DNA from: Phalacrocorax aristotelis
Lineage: Eukaryota; Chordata; Aves; Suliformes; Phalacrocoracidae
DNA length: 64,000 nt
Direction: 5' to 3'
Assembly: GCF_949628215.1 (NCBI RefSeq)
Contig: NC_134280.1
Span: forward strand, 52,230,621 to 52,294,620
Below, piece by piece: positions 27,901 to 39,900 of the stretch. The stretch's first letter is position 1. Every line of letters begins with the position of its first letter. A model generated the notes under the pieces. That model was not told where the DNA came from. It saw only the letters and a list, made by a program, of their open reading frames with translations, and made no database searches. The translations under genes were made by a program, and so were the position numbers.

Positions 27901-30900
27901 ACCAGCACCGCCCCAACCTCCACCACAGTCACGACCTCCACCTCCACGTCCTACTCCCCCACCACCCTGCCCACCTCCTCAGAAACCACATCGCAAACCT
28001 ACACCAGCACCACCAGCCCCACGACGACACCTACCCCCTCCTCCACCAGCGTGACCTCCACCACCTGTAGTCCTAACTCTAATTGCCAAACTACCTTGCC
28101 CAGCACTACTAGCGTTACCACTGTTACTACTACATCTGTACCATGCTGCACCAACACTTCTTCTACCATTGTTTCACCATGTTTCTGTAAAGTTCAGGAT
28201 GAAATTTTTTCACCTGGTTAGTTAATTTTCTTTTATCTTTATATATGTCTCATCTTTACTGCTTAGTGTTTATTTTTCATAATATTTAATTTTAATTTTG
28301 ATATATTCTTTAGTTTTACTTGGATATTTTTTACCCCCATTTTTTGTTTTTGACCTTGTTTTTTGTTTTTTTGTTTGTTTTTTTTTTTTTTTTTTTTAGG
28401 TGATCTGATTTACCAGAGAATGGATAGTGATGGATGTCGTTTTTATGCCTTCTGTGGTCCAAGATGTACAATTGAACGACATGCTGTGTATTGTAATGTT
28501 ACTACTACTCTAACCACTACTTCCTTTGAATGGTCTACTGTAACGACATCAGTTCCTCCCTCTTCCACTTCACGTATTGGCTGTGTTTCTCCTTCTTACC
28601 CTCCCCTACAGGTATGTTGTTGGTGCATTATGTCATGTTTTTTGAAATAATATCAATGTTAGGTTGATAACAGAAGAGAACTGTTTGTAGTCTAAACCTT
28701 ATCTGCGCAGATTTCTAGGGTAATTTTGCTAGTGATGGGCAATATACATGGCATAAATTTGTATGTGCCTTCTTTATACTTTTTTTTCATAGTGAGAAAG
28801 CATGCTCCAATAATATTTTCTAATTACTCTAGTTCTAGTAAAACATTTTCTGATGCACTTCATTGCATAAATAACAAACCTTCTTACTGCAATAACAGAG
28901 GAAGTTTTCTTGTGTATATTATTTCTTCACTAAATAGAAAAATTTAAGGTACTGTGGGAACTTGTATCTGTTTTTGTTCTCATGTCCTCTTACCTGTACT
29001 TCTGTGCACAGTCTGTTATTCTGGGGTTTTTCTTCTTTTTTTTTTTTTTTTTTAATAGAGATGGGCAGTGCTGATAGTGAAGTACAGCATACATAGCTAG
29101 TATAAAGGACATCAGTTCCCTTAAACCAAGACCTATCCCCCCCCCCAAACCTCAGAAGAGCTCCTCGTGCAGAAGAAATAGCTGGAATTAAGGTTCTCCC
29201 CTCCTCTTTAGCATACAAAAAAATTTAATTAAGTAGAATATTGACAACCTTGTACTATCAGTGAAGTTTTCACTTGTAGTCTTTGCTACAGATTTGGACA
29301 CCCAAACAGTTTCTGATCCTCCGTATCATTGTCAGAATTATGAATACCTCTAGCCAACATTAGAAATCATTAGTACCACAAATTGAAGAGAAGTAACACA
29401 TATTAATTTCCTTTCCAACACCACCATTACTGGAAACAGTATGCTGTTAAACTAAATATATGAGTAAAGTTCATATCTGTTCATCATCTGTCAAACTCCT
29501 GTGACAGCAATTTTTGTTCATTTTGCAGCCTGGACAAAGATACAAATTATCCAACTGTACAGAACTCATCTGTAAGGGAGACAACAAGGTAGAACTAATT
29601 CCAACACACTGCCCACCTCTAAAGGAAATTACGTGTGCGAACAAATATCCGGCAGTACTGGTACCTGATGAAAATGGCTGCTGTTACCGCTATGAGTGTC
29701 AATGTAAGCACCAGTAGATTAAGGAATAACCTTTTTTGAGGAAAGCAAAACTTTGAACAGAGTATATAGGCATTTTGTTTTCTTAGGGTTTCTCTATAAA
29801 TTGTAGCAAGTTCACTTCAGTTTCTAAATTCTTTCTACATTAATTTTCATGTTAGTCTTCTAAACATTTTCTCTCTACCAGGTGTGTGCAGTGGATGGGG
29901 TGATCCTCATTATATTACTTTTGATGGAATCTACTACACTTTCCTTGAAAACTGCACTTACGTCCTGGTGAAACAGATTGTACCTAAGTATGACAACTTC
30001 CGTGTTTATATTGACAATTACTACTGCAATGCGGAAGATGGACTTTCCTGCCCTAAATCCATTATTATTTACTACAAATCTGCAAAAGTGCTGCTGACTC
30101 GTGAACTCAGGAATGGTGTGATGACCAACGTGGTAAAATACACATTTTTTTATTTATCTATTTTTGCAAAAAAGAAATAAGGTTTATAGGCCTTACTGAT
30201 TCTTGTTGAAATACAGTCTGTTAGTATATCTTTTCACAGAGGTGATGAGGGCAGAGGATATCATTAGAAAAATAAAAATTACAAAAGTTTCTAAGAACAA
30301 AATGTCAGAAACAGCTTAGCAGTATGCAGATATTAATATATTATGTGCAGGTATGTGTGTATATAAATAACACTAAGAAACAGGCAAACTGATAGAGAAG
30401 ACAGAAAGAATGCTTATACTGGTGCTTGATTCATGTTTCATGAAAACTAGTGCATTGTGCTATTCATTTATGTAAACAAACGTTATGAAGAAACGTGAAC
30501 GCAAATCACAAGCATGATTCTTCTCTCATGGTGAAGATGGGTGTGTATCCCTTATCAGCTGGATGACTAGGGATTGCTTCCTCTTCATAGGGAACTTCAG
30601 GCACCAAACAGCCAGGACATGATTCCCCCTCCAATTCCCTGCTGGGGAGAGAGGTATAGATAAAGAACAGGGGTGACTGGGGGTGTCATTTCACCTTCAT
30701 GATCCTAAAATAATGCTGGCAAGCCAGTGAAAACAAAAAGTCAGTCCTACTGTTAAACTGGAGAATTTATTAGTTGACTGGAGAACATGAAGAGGTGGGA
30801 GAAAAGTTTGTCTCAATATGCACTCTCCCCCTACAAAGCCATGCCAATTTCTCCTTACCTACAGTTAGAAAGACATGGTGAAGTAATTAGTCCAGTGATT

Positions 30901-33900
30901 CCCTGTGAAAGAAAACAGTAACTGACAGTTTTAACTCTTACTTTATCCCAATTGAATAAGAAGAAAGTTGCTGAATAATTGCTGACAAAAAGTTATTGTG
31001 CAAATATGTCTACTTTCATTAGTTCTTATAAGATACAATCTGCAAATGGAACAGCTTAGATTAATTAATAAATATTATTACTGCATAAAACTGGCACCAG
31101 GGACATTTGACGTGATTTTGAATCCAGACAACTCTTCCAATGCCAAGCAACGTGTAGTATAGGGACAGTGTGATTCTGCAGCAAAATTATTACATAATAA
31201 TGGCAGGAATATTTCTATAGTTAAAGAAAACTACCACTCATTTTCATATGAAAAATGTTTACAACAAAGGAAATGATGAGGGATACAAAGAAAATACTTG
31301 GATTTAGAACGCTGTGCATTAGCACACAATCTGCACAAACTCAGTACATGAAGGCCACTTAGATTATTATCACACTGTAGCACTCCAGCAATACAAGCTA
31401 ACATATTAATGCATATATATGCTGTTGTTGCAATGGCAATGGGCATCGGATGAGATGCAAAACAATATGGCATTATACATGATTATGAAGATTAGAAAAT
31501 ACATTATTTAAAACGATTAGGCAGAAGCAGTGCTTATTTTGAAATTGTGTTTTTTTAACCCTGCATTCAGATGTACTTCAACGAAGTGATTGTCAAACCA
31601 GGCTTCAAAAAAGATGGTATTTCTTTCTCCACACTTGGCATCAATATGATTGTTGATATACCAGAGATTGGTGCAACCATCACTTTTAGTGGGCTGATTT
31701 TCTCCGTGAAACTCCCATACAGCAAATTTGGAAACAACACCGAAGGACAGTGTGGTAAGACAGATACACTAATTGGAGGTGGGACTCTTTTCCCACCCTA
31801 GCATGATTATTCTCACCCACTCTGGCTATGGTCTCATGATTGTCAGAAATTTTTAACAGCAGTAAAATGGAAATGAAAACAGTTCTGCTCTTCAAGTTCT
31901 GTAGGATCAAAAGCTCAGTGTTTCAGCAACCTGGTTTGTTTTTTTTATTATTATTTGGGTTGGGGTTTTAGGTTTATTTGGTTTTCCCTAACCTAAATTA
32001 AAGTTCATATAACTGTAAAGAAAGCCCTCCCTATGAAGCAAAGCACCTTATACACTTCATGAGCACATCACTTCTAAACATGATATCAGCACCATAATGT
32101 ATTTTGCATCTTTGATATGGCTTATGAGATTTACATAGCTTGTTTCTTCCAGGAACATGTACAAATGATAAATTAGATGAATGCCGCTTACCAAGTGGTA
32201 AGATCATTTCTTCCTGTCCCCAAATGGCTCATCACTGGATCGTTGCTAACAACAAGTCATGCCATGGAGTACCGCCTCCATCACATATAACCACACCTCC
32301 ACCAAAGCCTCCATGTGAAACACCTCTCTGCAACCTTATCTGGAGCAAGTAAGAAAAAAATGAATGAATTCACTCTCTCTAGAAAAAACTGTCTCAGTAT
32401 CTTACAAGAAGAGTAAGAACTATAGCCCTAGCATGCGATAATACCTGAAAATATCAGCTTAATGACAGGATATATACAGTAAAAGGCCTTTACAAAAGAA
32501 ACGGCTCTTCTTTAACGACTTACATGCCAAAGATAACTGAGCAAGGAGAGGTGAAGTCAGGAAATCAGGGATGCAGCAAGCACTAAAATCCATACTTCCT
32601 GGGTTGGAATCACAAAGATTTATGTTACCTTTCTCCCTCCCTTCCAGGATATGCTCACTCACTCTTACTTACACTGTTTAAAGACTGAACTCTATATTTG
32701 AAGTGGGCCTTCAGTACAAACCATAAAGAGCCAAGTGTCCTTCATTCTTTGTACATGTTATGTAAAATATGGAGTTCCAAAAGTGTGAAGTCTTGTTTTC
32801 AGCAGTATTTCCTACACTGTGTGAGCTCTGACAAAAGCTTTTTTTCAGCTGGGTCACTTATAAAGGTCCTCTTACACATGCTGCTTCAGTGTCTAATAAA
32901 TTCTGAGTTTTGTATGTGCAACATTTCTATCTCTTGGCTACTTTAATCATCCCTTTTTCCTCAATCTGATACACTTGCCTTTTTCATGAAATTTCAGACT
33001 GATGCAAAGTTGTGTATACATACAGAAACACTATGACCTTTAGACTCTTCCGAAAAAAAAACGGAGCTTCAAATTTCCTAACCTTTCCTTTCCTGACTCT
33101 ATCTCCCAGATTATTGGCTATTCTTAGGGTTATTTTTTCTAGTAATATATTCCTTGCTGAAGCAGACAGTCACATGCCATTAACGTGATGGATTTTATAC
33201 AATGGCTAGTTAACATAAAAGGGGTTTGGTTTATTTCCTGTCTGCAGGAGTTTTGCAGAATGTCATGATGTGATACCACCAGAACCATTTTTCAAAGGCT
33301 GTGTTTTTGATGGATGTCGCATAGCAAATGAATCCATGCAGTGTTCCAGTTTGGAGATGTATGCTACAGAGTGTGCTGCTAGAGGTGTCTGCATTGATTG
33401 GAGAGGAAAGACTAACAATACATGCCGTAAGTACTGCAGAACTCAAAAATGCATGTGAGAAATGGTCGTAATTAGTGTTTTATTCAGTAAACACCTCTTA
33501 CATCTAATAGTTGACTACTGTCTACAAAAATACAGAGACAACCTTACTCATAGAAGCTACAGGCAAAGCTGTAGTCACTTTTGCTGCAAAAATGCATTTA
33601 CTGTCAATTTTTGATCTTTTTTCTTTTTCCATACAGCATACAACTGCCCAGCAAGCACAGTATACAAGGCATGTGGGCCCATTAATCCTGTTACCTGTGA
33701 CCCACGGTATGGAAAGACAAAAAAAAAATCCCACCTCAAAACAACTGCTTATCTTTTTCATTTTTTCTGTTTTTACTTACCTACTTTCCTTAGAAGATGG
33801 AGTAACTTCATAATAAAATTTCTTGTGAATTTGGATAATTTATTCAAGATTTATAAATATCAATCAGCTCTATGAATATGTGCTTCCTGTTGCACTTCAG

Positions 33901-36900
33901 AAAATGCAAATTCTTTTGTCTCCCTTGTATCTGACATGGCGACCTTCTACATATGCTGCTGTCTTTCCTGCTTCACTGCAAAAACATTGTACTCACATAC
34001 AACATTTCTCCCACTCTAGCTCTGTTGAGCTTCCTGGCTATGGAGTAACTGAAGGATGTTTCTGTCCTGAAGGGAAGACACTCATAAGTGAACAAAACAA
34101 CACCTGTGTCTCTGAATGCTGTAAGTAATCCATACCTAGTTTGGGGAATAAATGGACATCAGGATTGATAGTCAGGAGGCCTGTGTTCTACTGCTATCTT
34201 CTATATGGTCAGACCATGGGTTAATCAGCTTCTTTAAACTCCTTTAGCCTCCCCATCCACAAATCGAATAATAATCAATATTAATTTTTTTCAATCTTCC
34301 TTTCTTACATGAGACCTACCAAGATGGTAGAATTCTAAATTTCAGAACAACTATTCTGCATTTTCATTTTCTTGCTAGTTTTATCTTCACAGTATTTCTG
34401 TTTGAAGCTTCACAAATTTACTCCTTTATGTCAGTTTTCAGTGATGTAAATCTCCTTTTCTTTTTTCCTTCCAGCTTGTAGGGAAGCAAATGGAGTATCC
34501 AGATGGGTGAGTATCACAATCAATGCAGTTTATCAAGCACCCACAAGTGAAGCAAGAGGATATTTAATGTTTCACAAAAACAAAGTTTGCTAAGGCTGGG
34601 GGAGACTTCAGGCTTTTTCAAATGTTCGTTCCCCTCTAGTCTTAAATAAAATTGAGTTCCAGAGCAGAAACCACATTATTCCCTAAGAAATTTAACAGTA
34701 AGTTATAGGATATTCTTTCAATAACCATCACCTCACAAACTGAAAAGAAAAAAAAAAAAAAAGAAGAGAAAAGGAGAAAAAAAAACCACAACAACCCAAA
34801 CCCATATACATGGTAATAGTAGAACTTTGGCATATGTGCTTCTTTTATTTCCACAAATTTGGCTTGCTAAAGTTACTGGAGATGAAGGGACAGATGGATA
34901 ACAAAGCTTACCTGTTGCTGATAATGTTGATAGTCTGCATTCTTAGTTCCTCAGCTGGATACAAACTATAGAAATATCTCTCTGTAACCTAATGTGCAAA
35001 TGTGCATGTTGTATAATAATTTCTTATTCAAAAATGCATACCAAGCTCAATCACTTCTCCTTTACACCTCTTGTACCCCCCATACTAATGCTACTAATAA
35101 ATAGAAAGTGATAGCTCTGTAAACATGCTCAGAACCTTCAGTGGCCTCCAGTATCTTCCCCTAATGAGCTTCAGTTTGAAGGTTTCTTATAAAATCTAAA
35201 AATACTAGAAATATGACAAGGCTGATGTAATCAGGTATCACTGTATCCATGAATAAATCAACTAGAAACAAATAGAATTATTTTGATTTGACTTTATATA
35301 TAACATTTTTCTTCCTTTTTTTTTTTTCTTTTTCTTTGTTATATAGCCAGGAGAAAAATGGACACAAGATTGCCAGGAATGTGTCTGTGACAAAAATACT
35401 CTCAAAGTGCATTGTACAAAGCACAAATGTTCTCTGACACAGCAAGTATTTTGTGATGAACCAGGTTACATGCCTGTTCAGGTACAGATACCAGAAGATC
35501 CATGCTGTAGCAGGACTGAGTGCTGTAAGTACTGTCTTAGTTCTTTATCACGGGGAATATACTATATTCATTTTGGAGAACTACAGCAATAATTTATCTT
35601 TTTTTTAATACTCTGCATTGATTTCATAATGGTTTTCTTCCTCATTCCACTTCTTAGGACCTTCTAGCTGAGCATTTACCAGATGCCTGAAAAGAATAAA
35701 TTTAAAGATTAAAAGATTTTACGTAGTTAGACACCAAAAAGTAACCGGAAATGTCCTATAATTTAACACTGAAAACTTTTATTGCTGCTACCACCTGAAA
35801 CATTATTAAAACACTATTCAAAGCATTTTCTGTTTCAAAGACCAGTGTAAAAAAAAGAAAAATCTTAATTTTAAGAAACATCTTGAACATTTAAAAATTA
35901 CTCAGGAAAGCTCCTGAACCCCTGAGAGTCATCAGATTTCCCAATTGATACAAATTTCTCTTGGGAAGTATCTCTTTCCAGCAATCACCACTCTATTCTT
36001 CTCAGACAATGCTTTGTTTTACAAAGGTTATGGAAAAGCCCATTCACTTTAAAAATAGCTGGACAAATATACTGAATTAGTCAATAAACTAGCTTGTGTA
36101 AACAATACCATATTTGCCCCATGGGAAAACTGCTGAAGTTCATGCAAACTAAAATTACTTTCACTAAAAAATTCTGAGTTTATTATTTTCTATATTCTCT
36201 TACATTACATAGACTGCAACACTAGTCTCTGCCCTGAAGTCACACCCCAGTGCTTAGAGGGACAGGAAGTAGTCACAGTAATGCAGCCTGGAAAATGCTG
36301 TGCTACCTTTGAATGCAGTAAGTTCTATGTACCTTCCTCGTGTTATTCACAGCTTTATTTTTCTAAGTTTATGAATACAAGGATCTTAAAAAAGAAAGAT
36401 GTAAATTATTTGTGTTATCGTATTGGGCCAACAAAGCCGCAGTTTTGTTCACATACTTCTTAAAGTTTACACCGCTATGACACCATCTTTCTTCCTTCTT
36501 TGCAGGACATGGCTGTGTAGTCAATGAAACTTACTATGCAGTAAGTACACAGAGTAACTCACTATAAAAATACACCTTCACATAATTCACAATGCAATGT
36601 TTTTGTGACTCCTATCATGGACAATATTTTGCAGCAAGGCCTGAGATAAAACATTATTACTTGTTTAATCAAGGTCAGCATACCAACACCCTCCCTACAA
36701 GCAGAAGCATTTTCGTCTCTCCTTCCTGCATTAGCAGAATTTAATTCCAAAATGGATATTACCAACAACAGAAACTCTGCTTAAATAAAACAAGCAAAAT
36801 TGTGTTTAAAGATAGTTTAGCTCCTACGTAGTTCAGCCCTGTATTGTCTGTGACATATATACACAAAGTAACTTGCTTTTACTGGCTAATAAATGACTTT

Positions 36901-39900
36901 GTTTTCCTGACTTCCCCTAGCCTGGAACTGTCATTCCATCAGGCCCCTGTGAAGAATGCACCTGCTCTGAATCCTCTTTCTCAAGCCCTCACCATGGTAC
37001 CGTCAAGTGTGAGCCTGTTATCTGTGACACGTACTGCCCAGCAGTGAGTGCTATTTTGCTGTCAGTAATTCCTACCCCACTCAGTTCAAATATCAACTGG
37101 TTAAGGTCAATGTCCTGACTCAATGTCATTTCCTCTCTATTTCTTTCAAAACAGGGTTATAAGTATACAAAGGAACCTGGACAATGCTGCGGCACATGCA
37201 AGGCAGCGGCTTGTATAGTGACCATGGGAGATATTACACATGTGCTCCAAGTAACTATCCCTGTTTTAGTTCACTTTTGGCAAACTCTGCTGGTCTTTTC
37301 ACTCTTTCCTCTCCTTGTCTTTGTCACATTTATTTGCTGCATCTTTTCTCATGTTAGACAAATGCTTATTTAGGCAGGGAATGGATTGTCTCACACAGCT
37401 TCAACAATCATTTGAGGCGTGAAACCCCAGTTCTGACTAAGATTTCTGGAAGAAACTGTGACACTGAACAATGGCTTTCAGAAATCAACATAGAAAAATA
37501 CATAGGTGAAAGCAATGGGCCCTTATTGCCTTCAGCTCTGAAAATACAGCTCCCATTTTGCTCAAAGGATAATTTTATCTGTGAAGGCAGTTTTCTGCTC
37601 CAAACAGCCACTCTCAGGTTAGCTGAGAGCTTTAGGACAGGATGAGTCAATGAAGCCAACAGAAATTCTGCCATGTATCTAAATGGACATATCCATAAAT
37701 TCTGACAACAAAACCATTGAAACATGAATTAATCTTTCCAAATGAGTCCACATACTTTTCCTATTCACACAGAAAGCATGTCCATATCCAGATAAAAATA
37801 CAGCCTCTTCTATTGGTTAATGAAAAAGACTTACAGCAGTATGGTAATAAAAGTAACCATTAGCTGAAATTTAAGGAAATTATTTAGAATAATCAAACTG
37901 CAATAGGCAGCAATGATAAGACACTGGTGGGGTTTTTTGTTTGTTTCATTTTTATGTAAGAATGTTTTTATTCAGTTTAATTTTAACTACTTTCAGGTTG
38001 GAGAATTCTGGAACCCACCTGATCATAACTGTACAGTTTATACATGTGAAAATTATGATGACCAGTTCATTCAAGTCATCTTACAGAAAAAGTGCCCTCT
38101 CTTCAACCCTGATGAATGTAATCCAGTAAGTAGTCTTCTACCAGTTCTCATGTTTGAAAGTGTTGCAGTGGCTGACATCAGTGATAGACAGATCATGGTG
38201 TCCAAGGGAAAAATCTAGCAGAAGCATCACACAGGAAGTAGCTCTCATTTTACCCTCTCCGAATCTCATCCCCATCAAATTGCATTTAAAAAAAGCAAAT
38301 CAAAATGAATCAAATTGAAAAATAATGGGACTTTTATTCCTAAATTATTTAGGATTATAAATTCTTCTTTAGAATTCACTTATTGAGAGCAAAATTGAAA
38401 GAAAATAAGCTACTTCAGCTCACAACATCATTCAACTTAATACAGCTCAGGGTAGGTTAAAACCAGCCCCACACATCTGGGGAGTCAGTTATTTCATTAA
38501 TTACACACACAGAATACACACAGAGAAGAGTATAGATTGGAAAAGACCTTTAAGATCGAGTCCAACTGTAAACCTGACACTGCCAGTTCACCACTAAACC
38601 ATATCCCTAAGCACCAATTCTAACGCCTTTTAAATACCTCCACGGGTGGTGACTCAACCACTCCCCTGGGCAGCCTGTTCCAATCCCTGAAAGTCCTTTC
38701 AGTGAAGTAATATTTCCTAATATCCAGTGTAAACTTCCTCTGGCACAGCTTGAGGACATTTCCTCTCATCGTGTCACTTGTTACTTGGGAAAAAGAGACC
38801 AACACCCGCCTCACTACAACCTCCTTTCAGGTAGCTGTAGGGAGCAATAAGGTCTCTCCTCAGCCTCCTTTTCTCCAGGCTAAATAATCCCACCTCCCTC
38901 TGCTGCTCCTCATAAGCCTTGTTCTCCAGAATCTTCACCAGCTTCATCGCCCTTCTCTGGACACGCTCCAGTAGCTCAATGTCTTTCTTGTAGAGAGGGG
39001 CCCAAAACTGAACACAGTATTTGAGGTGCGGCCTCACCAGTGCTGAGTACAGGGGCACGATCACCTCCCTGCTCCTGCTGGCCACACTATTCCTGATACA
39101 AGCCAGGATGCCATTGGCCTTCTTGGCCACCTGGGCACACTGCTGGCTCATATTCACCTAGGTATTGACCAATACCCCCAGGTTGTGTTACCAATTGTGT
39201 TACCCTGTCTGACATCTGTCAGAAAGTCACCTGTACTGACTTTTGTCATTCTAAATACCCCACATGTGCTACAAGCTTTATTTCTGAAATTTTATTACTG
39301 AACTCTGCTGACAGCAATGCAGTTCTGGTCTCCCTCAACATCAGCTTTCAAAAAACCTCTTACTAGTATTGAATTGAATTAGTTATATGCCCTTAACATT
39401 TAGCCTTACTTGAAATTAAATTTAGCCTTGCTTGAAATTAAATTCCATGTCAATACAAAGAACTTCCTGGTGCCAGAGAAACTTAGAAAGCAGGGAAAGT
39501 CTCTGCTTTAGTATGCAGATATGAAACCTGAGTTATCTTTTTCTGTTTTCCCACTCAAGGATGACATCAAGCTATCTGACGATGGCTGCTGTAAAGAGTG
39601 CCGAGTAAAACAGAAGAGTAAGTAATGATAATTTGTGCCTTATTAGGTATATTAGTCCACCTTGCATGGTAGATGCATAGACAGAAAAGGTGAACAGACC
39701 AAGTTTGGGACCACTGCCTCACACTGGGTGAGAAAGGAAACAGATGGAAAAAGAAAGGAACAGAACACTTCCAGCATGCACTTTAGGGCCTTGGAAAACA
39801 TGGAGAATTTCCCAACCCCTACTGTTAAATGTTAGGTTTTTTGTGGGAGGGAGAGGACTACAACTATTACTCAACTTCCAAAGATACATCCTCTTCAAGT

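Noticed and set aside
14724..28065. CRISPR-like or satellite array
   Set aside because: The periodic repeat is coding throughout, in frame with a mucin exon, and its unit corresponds to a known protein domain pair.
14891..28070. Repeated open frames of 172, 98 and 104 codons inside the array, on both strands
   Set aside because: They recur with the 549-bp period and are out-of-frame or antisense readings of the mucin repeat. They exist because the GC-rich unit lacks stop codons in these frames. No independent start or splice context supports them.
28219..28221. TAG as the real end of the mucin
   Set aside because: It lies after a usable donor at 28217. Splicing to 28400 keeps the frame and continues into a recognisable MUC5AC linker, D4 and knot.
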